Translations under genes and position numbers: made by a program
The notes under the pieces: model-generated
What the model saw: only the letters and a program-made list of their open reading frames with translations
The model's database searches: none
Told to the model about the DNA's origin: nothing
Shown here: positions 51,386 to 61,100 of the stretch, piece after piece
How positions within the stretch are numbered: the stretch's first letter is position 1
Layout of the letters: the number at the start of each line of letters is the position of its first letter
Assembly: GCF_030867145.1 (NCBI RefSeq)
Contig: NC_134431.1
Coordinates: 10,741,089 to 10,805,088, forward strand
Length of the DNA stretch: 64,000 bases
Direction of reading: 5' to 3'
Origin: Opisthocomus hoazin
Lineage: Eukaryota; Chordata; Aves; Opisthocomiformes; Opisthocomidae

Positions 51386-54190
51386 CTACAGTAGGCTGCA
51401 CAGGATCTTGTCCAGGCGGGTCTTGAATATCTCCAGAGAAGGAGACTCCACAACCTCCCTGGGCAGCCTGTTCCAGTGCTCCGTCACCCTCAGAGGGAAG
51501 AAGTTCTTCCTCATGTTCAGACGGAACTTCCCGTGCCTCAGTTTGTGCCCATTGCCCCTTGTCCTGTCACTGGGCACCACTGAAAAGAACTTGGCCCCAT
51601 CCTCCTGACACCCACCCTTCAGATATTTGTAGGCATTTATAAGGTCCCCTCGCAGCCTTCTCTTCTTCAGGCTGAACAAGCCCAGTTCCCTCAACCTGTC
51701 CTCGTAGGGGAGATGCTCCAGTCCCCTCACCATCCTCGTAGCCCTCCGCTGGACTCTCTCCAGTAGCTCTTCATCTTTCTTGAACTGGGGAGCCCAGAAC
51801 TGGACACAGTACTCCAGATGAGGCCTCACCAGGGCAGTGTAGAGGGGAAGGAGAACCTCCCTCGACCTGCTGGCCACACTCTTCTTGATGCACCCCAGGA
51901 TCCCATTGGCTTTCTTGGCAGCCAGGGCACACTGCTGGCTCATGGTTAACCTGTCGTCCACCAGGACACCCAGGTCCCTCTCCGCAGAGCTGCTCTCCAG
52001 CAGGTCCACCCCAAGCCTGTACTGGTGCATGAGGTTGTTCCTCCCCAGGTGCAGGACCCTGCACTTGCCCTTATTGAACCTCATCAGGTTCCTCTCTGCC
52101 CAGCTTTCCAGCCTATCCAGGTCACGCTGAATGGCAGCACAGCCTTCTGGTGTATCTACCACACCTCCCAGTTTGGTGTCGTCAGCAAACTTGCTGAGGG
52201 TACATTCTAACTCTTCATCCAGGTCGTTGATGAAGAAGTTAAACAAGACTGGGCCCAGTACTGACCCCTGAGGGACACCACTTGTCACCAGCCTCCAACT
52301 AGACTCAGCGCCGCTGCTGACAGCCCTCTGAGTTCTGCCATTCAGCCAGTTCTCTATCCACTTCACCGACCACTCATCCAGCCCACACTTCCTCAGCTTC
52401 CCTAGGAGGACATCATGGGAGACTGTGTCGAAAGCCTTGCTGAAGTCAAGGTAGACAACATCCACGGCTCTCCCTTCGTCTACCCAGCCAGTCATGTCAT
52501 CGTAGAAAGCTATCAGATTGGTCAGGCATGATTTCCCCTTGGTGAATCCATGCTGACTACTCCTGATAACCTTCTTTTCTTCCACTTGCTTCATGATGGC
52601 CTCCAGGATAAGCTGCTCCATCACCTTACCCAGGATGGAGGTGAGGCTGACCGGCCTGTAGTTCCCTGGGTCCTCCTTCTTGCCCTTTTTGAAGATTGGA
52701 GTGACATTGGCCTTTCTCCAGTCCTCGGGCACCTCTCCTGTCCTCCAGGACCTCTCAAAGATGATGGAGAGTGGCTCAGCAATGACATCCGCCAGCTCCC
52801 TCAGCACTCGTGGGTGCATTCCATCGGGGCCCATGGATTTGTGGACATCCAGATCACTTAAGCGATCCCTCACACAGTCCTCCTCGACCAAGGGAAAGTC
52901 GTCCTCTTTGTAGGCTTCTTCTCTTACCTCCGGGGCCTGGGATTCCTGAGGGCCAGTCTTAGCACTGAAGACTGAAGCAAAGAAGGCATTCATTAGCTCT
53001 GCCTTCTCCGCATCCTCCGTCACCAGGACACCCACCTCATTCAGCAGCGGCCCCACATTGTCCCTAGCCTTCCTTTTGCTGCTGATGTAGTTGAAGAAGC
53101 CCTTCTTGTTGTTTTTGACATCCCTTGCCAGCTTCAATTCCAGGTGAGCCTTGGTCTTCCTCGTCGCATCCCTGCATGCTCTCACCACGTTTCTGTACTC
53201 TTCCCAAGTGGCCTGTCCCTCTTTCCACATTCCATGGACCTTTCTCTTCTGCCTGATCTCCGCTAGAAGCTCCTTCTTTAACCATGCAGGTCTCCTGCCT
53301 CCTTTGCTAAATTTCTTTCTCAAGGGGATGCATTGCTCCTGTGCATGGAAGAAGTGTTGTTTAAAGAGCGACCAGCACTCATGGACCCCCCTGCCTTCGA
53401 GAGCCCTGGCCCACGGGATTCCTCCCAGTAGCTCCTTGAAGAGGGCAAAGTCAGCCCTCCTGAGGTCCAGGGTTTTGATCCTGCTTATCGCCCTGCTTCC
53501 TCCACGCAGGATCCTGAACTCGACCATTTCATCGTCACTGCAGCCGAGTCTACCTCCAACCTTCACATCCTCCACCAGTCCCTCCTTGTTTGTTAACACG
53601 AGGTCCAGCAGCACGCCTTTCCTTGTTGGTTCCTCCACCACTTGCATCAGAAAGTTATCATCGATGCTCTGTAGGAACCTCCTGGATTGCGCCTGCCTAG
53701 CTGTATGGTCTTCCCAGCTGATGTCAGGGTGGTTGAAGTCCCCCATGAGAACCAGGGCCTGTGACTGTGAGGCTGCTTGCAGTTGCCTGTAGAAGGCCTC
53801 ATCAACCTCCTCCTCCTGGTCAGGTGGCCTGTAGTATACACCCACCGTAATGTCACCCGTGTGAGCCTGTCCCTTAATTCTAACCCACAAGCTTTCAACT
53901 CGTTCCTCATTTGCCCCCGGGCCAAGCTCAATGCATTCCAGTTGCTCCCTCACATATAGAGCAACTCCCCCACCTCTCCTTGTTGGTCTGTCTTTCCTAA
54001 AGAGTCTGTAGCCATCTATGACAGCATGCCAGTCATGCGAGTTGTCCCACCACGTTTCTGTGATGGCGACCAAGTCGTAGCCGTCCTGCTGTATAATGGC
54101 TTCCAGCTCCTCCTGTTTATTGCCCATGCTACGTGCATTGGTGTAAACACACTTGAGCTGGGCTGTCAATCTCACCCCTGGCCTCGGCAC
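51386..54190 (-). CDS. CR1 ORF2: endonuclease and reverse transcriptase (934 aa)
   Basis: This encodes the CR1 ORF2 protein, which nicks target DNA and copies the element RNA at the nick. The frame is open across 934 residues, close to the usual length. The N-terminal AP-type endonuclease (about 12-230) shows TNARS (18), ITETWW (45), VYYRPP (120), GDFNHPD (151-153) and LDLVLTN (196-201). The final SDH motif reads SDD (218-220), so the catalytic His is replaced by Asp. The reverse transcriptase (about 450-720) shows GPDGMHP (454), YRPVSLTS (511), [12 protein letters not shown] (Asp582), [11 protein letters not shown] (637) and the FADD catalytic pair (Asp670, Asp671). The C-terminal part (721-934) has [33 protein letters not shown] and [10 protein letters not shown]. 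The stop (TAG) precedes the 3' UTR. The RT looks intact, while the endonuclease is probably inactive. It lies antisense in an intron and is unlikely to be expressed without the lost 5' promoter. Confidence 0.93.
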   Translation of the reverse strand: MPRPGVRLTAQLKCVYTNARSMGNKQEELEAIIQQDGYDLVAITETWWDNSHDWHAVIDGYRLFRKDRPTRRGGGVALYVREQLECIELGPGANEERVESLWVRIKGQAHTGDITVGVYYRPPDQEEEVDEAFYRQLQAASQSQALVLMGDFNHPDISWEDHTARQAQSRRFLQSIDDNFLMQVVEEPTRKGVLLDLVLTNKEGLVEDVKVGGRLGCSDDEMVEFRILRGGSRAISRIKTLDLRRADFALFKELLGGIPWARALEGRGVHECWSLFKQHFFHAQEQCIPLRKKFSKGGRRPAWLKKELLAEIRQKRKVHGMWKEGQATWEEYRNVVRACRDATRKTKAHLELKLARDVKNNKKGFFNYISSKRKARDNVGPLLNEVGVLVTEDAEKAELMNAFFASVFSAKTGPQESQAPEVREEAYKEDDFPLVEEDCVRDRLSDLDVHKSMGPDGMHPRVLRELADVIAEPLSIIFERSWRTGEVPEDWRKANVTPIFKKGKKEDPGNYRPVSLTSILGKVMEQLILEAIMKQVEEKKVIRSSQHGFTKGKSCLTNLIAFYDDMTGWVDEGRAVDVVYLDFSKAFDTVSHDVLLGKLRKCGLDEWSVKWIENWLNGRTQRAVSSGAESSWRLVTSGVPQGSVLGPVLFNFFINDLDEELECTLSKFADDTKLGGVVDTPEGCAAIQRDLDRLESWAERNLMRFNKGKCRVLHLGRNNLMHQYRLGVDLLESSSAERDLGVLVDDRLTMSQQCALAAKKANGILGCIKKSVASRSREVLLPLYTALVRPHLEYCVQFWAPQFKKDEELLERVQRRATRMVRGLEHLPYEDRLRELGLFSLKKRRLRGDLINAYKYLKGGCQEDGAKFFSVVPSDRTRGNGHKLRHGKFRLNMRKNFFPLRVTEHWNRLPREVVESPSLEIFKTRLDKILCSLL

Positions 54191-54246
54191 TCCAAGCCTA
54201 GGCTCATCCCTAGTGAGCTGGGCAATATCCCCTTCCCCCTTCGAAC

Positions 54247-55139
54247 CTAGTTTAAAGCCCTCTCAATGAGCCCCGCCAGCTCGTGGCCAAGAATTCTTTT
54301 TCTCCTTTGTGATAGCCGAGTTCCACTTGTTGCCAGCAGGCCCGGTGCTGTGTACACCTCCCCATGATCAAAGAAGCCAAAATTTGACCGATGGCACCAG
54401 TCCCTGAGCCACCTGTTAACCAGGTGAGTTTTCCTGCCCCTTTCAGTGCTGTCCCCTGCCACTGATGGGATGGAGGAAAACAGCACCTGCGCCCCTGATC
54501 CCTCAACCAGTCGCCCCAGTGCCCTGAAGTCCCTTTTGATGGCCTTGGGACTTCTTTCTGCTACCTCGTCTCCGCCAACCTGCATTACCAAGAGGGGGTA
54601 GTAATCAGAAGGCCGCACCAGACCAGGGAGTTTCTTCGCAACATCCCTAACCCGGGCCCCAGGGAGGCAGCAGACTTCCCTGGGGATGGGTCCGGTCGGC
54701 AGATCGGGCCCTCTGTTCCCCTCAGAAAGGAATCACCTATGACAATGACCCTCTTTTTTTTCTTAGTTGAGGCAGTCGTAATTCTTGGGGCTGTCTGACT
54801 CGTTCTAGGCAACCCCCTGGATGGAGCCTCACCTTCACCCACATCCTCTGTGGCCAGTCCCTCACATTCCAGAGCCCCATACCTGTTGCTTAAGGGCAAC
54901 TGGGCAGGTGAGGGAGGCCGGGGGGAGATTCGCTTGCCACCCCGAGCAGGGACCCGTTTCCATTCCCCCCCATCTCTTAGGCCCCCTCTTTCTGCTCGGT
55001 GGCAAGAGGGTTGGGGGTTCTCTGCTTTCTGTGGAGCCGCCTCCTGCTGCCTCTGCCTCAGGGAGGGCAGGGTGCGGCTCCACCAGTCGATCTCCCTCTC
55101 ACACTCCCGGATGCTCCTCAGCCTCTCCACTTCCGAAGA
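54247..55139 (-). pseudogene. CR1 ORF1 remnant with esterase-like domain, frameshifted
   Basis: ORF1 of CR1-type elements encodes an RNA-binding accessory protein that in several families carries an SGNH-hydrolase (esterase) domain. The remnant starts, after 5' truncation, with SSEVERLRSIRECEREIDWW (coiled-coil-like), followed by a basic, proline-rich linker and VIVIGDSFLRGTEG. Its Gly-Asp-Ser (54729-54737) fits block I with the catalytic Ser. The frame then shifts by one base near 54,680-54,690. The rest of the domain is in another frame (RPSDYYPLLVMQVGGDEVAE through [13 protein letters not shown]) ending at 54247. Near the C terminus, where family members carry a DxxH catalytic pair, this copy reads SGTR (54316-54327). 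The remnant therefore has a truncation, a frameshift and probable loss of two catalytic residues. It sits 56 bases upstream of ORF2, the normal CR1 order. Confidence 0.85.
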
Positions 55140-58100
55140 ATTAAAAATAATGCTATGGTAGTTCTGCAATGGTGTATATTTAAACTGCTGATAAGACAAA
55201 CACAGAAATGTTGGCATTTGTTTAAAAAAAATAAAAAAATCTAATGTTTGTAATCTTATTTTGTTTCTTTAAAATGTTTGTCCTGAGCGAAATGGCTGTG
55301 GTGTTTGTCTGTTAAGCAGCTGAAGTGCTGTGCTGTTTGTTTGGCTTTTAGTCAACATACTTTCCAGGAAAAGGTGAAAGGACGCGAATACCACAGACAA
55401 GTTTCATTTGTAGTTCAGTGAATATGAAGTATATGTTTCAATTTAAAATGAAGTATCTTTTTTGAAAGCTTAATCGAGGCTTAGTAGAAAGACTCAAACT
55501 TCAGCTCCTCAAATACGCAGGGCTGCTTGCTTTCAGGCTTGGAAATTGTGATTATTACTCATCAGAGCACAGAACTTATTCTGCGTTTGGGTGCTCTGGG
55601 TCCTTTGGTAGTTGTAGTAGTTCTGTTACAGTGCATTAGATGAGCATGTTAATAGTCTCCCCAACTGATTTAGAGGGCTTTAAACAGTGACAGTAGATCC
55701 AATAGGAAACAACTGCCTGGAGTCTCTCTTTAGGCGGAAGATTGTCCTTCTATATTGGTACAATACCTAGCACCTTAGGAGCCTCTCAAATTCCATGTTA
55801 ACAGTAATAATAAACATGCCAGATACTCTGAAAATTTACATTCTTTTTAGTGGGCAGCATGCCCATGGGGTCAAAAATGGGAGATAAGGAAAAAGAATCA
55901 GTAATGATCTGTTCAGCTTTTAACTGATAAGACCTTGAATCTGTTGCCTGATGAGGGCACTCGGGTGGTGGTAGTGGTGGAGGTAGGTCTGATTGCAGGA
56001 TCAGTTGGATCCCAGATATTTCATTGTTGTCATTCAGATGCCAGGCCAAGTTTAAATTCTGAAACAGTAATGTAGTTAAAGGATGTCTTATATATCTTTT
56101 TTTAAAACACGTAAGTCTTAACTACATGGCAAGAAGCTAGCAACTGCAGTTTTATTAGGAAAGGAGTGATTTAAAAACACTCAGCCCACCCTAACAGACA
56201 AACAAACCTACAACTCATAAACCCACAGGTGACATTTTGTTGTATTTATCAAAATTAAGGGGACAATTTGTCAGAGTGGACACCTGGTGGAGGGGGAAAA
56301 TGACACCTTCAGTCAGGGTCTGATAATGATTTTCGTTGCTTACTAGTGTTGTCATACAGCTGACAGAAATTAGGAGTAGAATTATTAGAAAGTTTTTGTC
56401 TTCGCACCAGAGCACATGCTATGGTACCTGTGTAGATCAAATCACAGGTGCCTTCGGTGTGAAGGGAGAGGGTGGCAAGTTATGAAATGGAACTGTGTGT
56501 CTGTGTTCGTTTACAGGAACCTTCTTATGCTTGAAGATTTTAAATGTGCTTGTTTCAGTGTGCTGACATCAATTTACAGGAAGTCGGGCTCGGCTGATTC
56601 ACTTTCTGCATATTGATTTCTGCCCAAAATGAAACTTCTGATATTAACAAAGCATGAGTGATATAATTTCTTTTTTTTTTTTTAGACATCACTTGAAATG
56701 ACTGAAAATAATAAAGCCTTTTTACTTATTCTTGAAGGTTGTATTTTTTTTTAACAGTGAGATTTAAATCTGAATAAGAATGGTTCTGGGTAATTCCTGT
56801 AATGGTGATGAAGTTTACAACTGGCTTGTGCTTATATAGAACAAGAATTCTCACTGTTTTGCTGCCTTCATTTCAGTACCTATTCTTGCTCTTCTGAAAA
56901 TAAATTAGCCACTCCTTGGTAGTATAACCTGTTTTCAGGGCTCCAAGAACAGGCTGTTCATATGTCAGTCATGGCAGGGAAAAACCACCACCTGATGATA
57001 AGTCCTGAAACAGAACAGAAAACTTAAAGGCTAATATTTCGGTTTATTCCTTCTGTCTCTGTGATTCTCTTAAGATTTAGGGATGAATAAGACTTTTTCT
57101 TCCCTCATGTGTCTGCTTCTTATGTTTTTAATGGAAAATTAATTTTCAAGTTTTTTTTTTCTTTGTTTTAATTCTGCAGCATATAAAACTTTATGAAATT
57201 CAGGAATTAGAGTGGAATTATTGTTTTACAATTAAAGGCATTATGATTATTTAAATATGTTGGTATTGTTTATAGATTACTGAAAAATTTTGTTTTAGAG
57301 AACATCTGCTAAGGCACTACATAGATTAATAATGCAGGGACATGTTAGAGCTCTGTTGTATTGAAGTGCAAAACTTATATGGAGAACGAAATATTCCTTG
57401 ATTACTGTAAAACTTGTACTTATTGATGAAATACTAAGTCAGAATTGCTTGACTCCTCCAGATTTAACCAAATCAAAACATTTTCTGAGAGCCTTTATCA
57501 TTGAACAGATTTAACTCAGCTGGTGGTGTTTTTCATACACCTATTACTATGCTTACCATGATTCATATAAAGCTCTCCTTAAATCCTTGCTGTCACTATT
57601 CTTCTGTAACTACTTTCAAACTGCTCTTATCATTCATCCAAATAGTGTAGCCCAGGTTCTAAATAAGTGATCGTGGACTGATGATAATTTTGTAGTTACT
57701 TTTAGTTGCCCAGTCATTTAAAAAAACTTAATTGGAAGTACATTTATCCTTTTCATGTGTAGAGTATGGGTGTGCTCTGTAAGGATTTTCAGCCATCAAG
57801 TTACTTGGTTAAATTCAGAGGCAATCCCAGATTGTATTCTGCTGACTGTAACTAAAGATGAAGGTGGGTTTTCATGGCTTGATGAAGTGCCTGTTACGTA
57901 AAAAAAAAATAGTTTGTCCTTCTGCCAAAGGGTTTTTGGATAAAACGTTACAGATTAAACCATGTCAACATGGCATTGCCTTCTACTATCTTTTAGTAAA
58001 TAGGACTCTGGTTACTGAGAGATATAGTGTCAATTGGCTGCTGTTAGGCAACTATTAGGAAGGTTTCAATCTCAGTTTTATTGTGGATTTTACCAAAGAA

Positions 58101-61100
58101 ATTATTTCTAGAAGTCAGATATTAAATTTTTCTAAAAGTTGGAAATTCATACATGAGTGCCAGCTGTTATTAGTGGTATTAACTGTGCAAACTAGGCTAA
58201 TTAGCTTTCATCTGAAGTCTTCTGCCCTTGTTCTAGCACAATCCTTGAAATTATTTAAACAAAAGATTATCTCAAACCTTTTAAAAAGGCTGGGTTTTTT
58301 GTTTGTTTGTTTTATTTCTGTGCAGAACACCGAGCTTTATCTTTCTGGATTTATACATGGAACTTCTAACACTGAACTTCAGTGGTCAGTGTACGTAAAC
58401 TGGTGTTAATACACCAATGTTCAAAGTGCTATATTAACCTGAGCTGCTTTCTGAGAACCATATAAATGAAATATTTGAAGGTCTAGTAAGTGTTTGAAAA
58501 TATTTTAATAATCTAGAGGGAATTGAGGGAGGGAAATATGTAGCTGCTTGATGTTTAAAAAAAATGTAAACAAACCGAACTGCTTAAAACAGCAGTAAAA
58601 CTTTAAATTATTAGTGACTAATGATCGTGAAAATGAACAATGTACCTATACAAATGATGAAACAGTGAGCAAGGAGAGGTGTTGATGCAGATAGCTTGAA
58701 ACTCACTGTATCACACTGTAAACCTTGTTGAAAAAGGGGCACTCAAAAGCAAGAGAGTCTTACATTTTATTATCTAATTTATTTATTTTTTTAATCGGAT
58801 GAGCTCATGTATTTTAAGATAAAATGGTGATAATAGATTATGCAGGAATTTAGGGCAATAGTACAATCTTGCTTTCTTAACATTAACTGAGGTTATTAAC
58901 ACTCTATGTAGTATCTCTGAAAGATAGTAGAAGATTCTGAGTGAGCATAAATAAAAAGTCTTTCCATGGTTCCTACTGTATGAAGTCAGAGATCCCTTTG
59001 AGAAACCATAAACTCTCTGCAGTGGTTCCAAGGGCATCTCTTGTCCTTTTGTTTCCAATTTGCAGCTTGTCTAAACTCTACAAAACATCTTGGTTATGCA
59101 GCGCAGTAATCTGGTTTTGCTGTGAAAAGGTGTGAGAAGAAGCTTTTCTCATCCCTCCCTCACCTTCTAATACGTACAGGTTTTATGTCTTTTTTTCTTC
59201 CGCTTCCCACCCTCTTTGAAGCCTGCAAATTCTACACACACGTCATTTGGGCTTTTTTTGTATGTAGTTGTAGCTCTGTAAAAGCTATAATGCTGTTCGG
59301 TGGCTTGTGTGATGTCAGAATGAAAATATTAGGTAACTAGGAAAGGAGGACTCTATTTATAACCACAGTTGTCAGTTTATGAAGCCTGGAATATGCTACA
59401 GGCCAGGAATTACACATTTTTAAATTTATACAAAATCCATACTGCAAACAAATTAAGGTCTGGATTTGCTACGCAAACTAAATTCCTTTAGGAGTTATGT
59501 AGATGTCTGGACTGTCAGATTCACCAATCTATTTGAGGTGAGGTTAAACCAAAACTCTCTATGTGGAGATGTAGAATGTTTGGGCAGATCAAGATCTGGA
59601 TCTCATCTCCATGATTGGTTTTCTTACAGGAGAAAAGTAACCGAGTTAGAACCTCTTGACATTTTTATGAGACTGTGGTTTGTTTCCTGGCACTGGCTTT
59701 GTTTGGTGATACAGATAGCAAAGCTTTTCTTTTGCACAGCAGCTGTCAAGAAAAAGCCGTTTAATCTTCTCAGGCGTCTCTATCCTTCCAGTAATGCCTA
59801 AGATGTACTTCTGGAGCAGATTGAATATCTGGGAGGAAAAATAGAGATGGATGTGAAGAAGAAGGGAACTTCAGTTGTTTTCTTATGCTGACCCTCCATT
59901 CAGTTGTTTCCTGTTTTGGCAGTGAGTACATGGCTACAAAACAGCAGAAGTAAGAGTGTTCCTGCCAGCTACTCTGAACTTCTTCTGTTGTGGGTCATAA
60001 ATTTCAAGGACAAACTGTATTTTGAACTTACTGAAATTTGAGAAGTCTCATGTAATTCTTTAACCTAACATTAGAGTTTAGATCTCTGATCACCCTAGCT
60101 CTGCTGCAACCCTCGAAAAACTCAGAATTGAAAAATCAGTTCTTACTCATTGAAGATAATGACGTTGAAGCAATATGAGAATCTGAACAGCAAAATAAAT
60201 AAAATACTGTTAAAATTTGGAAATTATGCAAATCTATGACTTTCCCCCTTCTGGAAGTACATACCCAAGTTGTACGAACCATTCAGGTGTGAGTGTTTAA
60301 TTGAGCATTTACAGTGTTCAGTTATCTACCAAGATGAATTGGGTACAATAAAGTACTGCAGGATTTACTTTGGTAATTCTTAAATTTTTATAGTTAGGCA
60401 CGTTGAAACTAGTCAATGGTGAGAAGCAATCTATAATATTTGCTAACTGCAATAATCATGGGCCCATAAAAAATTGGTACACTTCTGCAAGTGCTGATAT
60501 GATTTAATAACACGATCATGCCCAGTTTACATTCTCCTGGGGGGTTATTTCCGTGCATGCAACCAGCTGACTGGTGTCAGAAATACTGCTTACACTGCAT
60601 TGCTACAACCTGTTCCAGATTGCCCACGTAGTGCTGAATGAGCAAGGGGCTTTCTAGGAAAACCATGTTGCAAGTGTGTGATCCTTTAATTTTTTTTTTA
60701 AACTCACGTAATAGTGTTGTTGAACTTTAAACAAGCGTGTCCGTTTCTCTCTCTCTCTCCGTGCTACTTGACCTCAGGAAGAAGCTCAGTGTATCGGCCA
60801 GCTGGCTTTTTTGAGGGAGATTAATAACCAAATCAATATTACCATATTGAAAGAAAAACCAAGAGACTAGATAAAACGTTTTCAAAGGATATTAAAATCT
60901 ACATTAATTATCTGACTAAAATTCTGTAGCTTGTTGTTAAGATTAATGTTATGTGATGCAATTGTCTGTTCATTTATCTGATGTTTAGATGACCTTCTTG
61001 TTACCTGCAAGTTACATCCTCATTTCTTGTCCCTGTCCCAATATCCTGATGTAAAGTTTAATACAGGAGAAGAAATGCAGTCTTCCTTGACAAAGTGGGT

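Larger units (their letters stand above)
51297..55139 (-). mobile_element. Long CR1 non-LTR retrotransposon, 5'-truncated
   Basis: A 3.84 kb CR1 copy inserted antisense to PTPN1 in its first intron. Its 3' end on the + strand is TCACAGAATCACAGAATCAC, the inverted ATTCTGTG octamer tail (about three units), followed by the short 3' UTR (GGTTGGAAGGGACCTCTGTG) and ORF2 with no interruption. Upstream of ORF2 is a broken ORF1. Similarity to CR1 stops near 55139, inside the N-terminal part of ORF1, so the 5' UTR with its internal promoter and the start of ORF1 are missing. No target-site duplication is visible, as usual for CR1. The intact 2.8 kb ORF2 argues for a fairly recent insertion compared with the other copies in this window. 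The subfamily was not assigned, but its 3' end closely matches the 5517 fragment. Confidence 0.95.

Noticed and set aside
53151..53792. 213-codon + strand open frame across the CR1
   Set aside because: Antisense shadow of the intact CR1 ORF2. Smaller + frames across 51,330-55,244 are the same kind of artefact.
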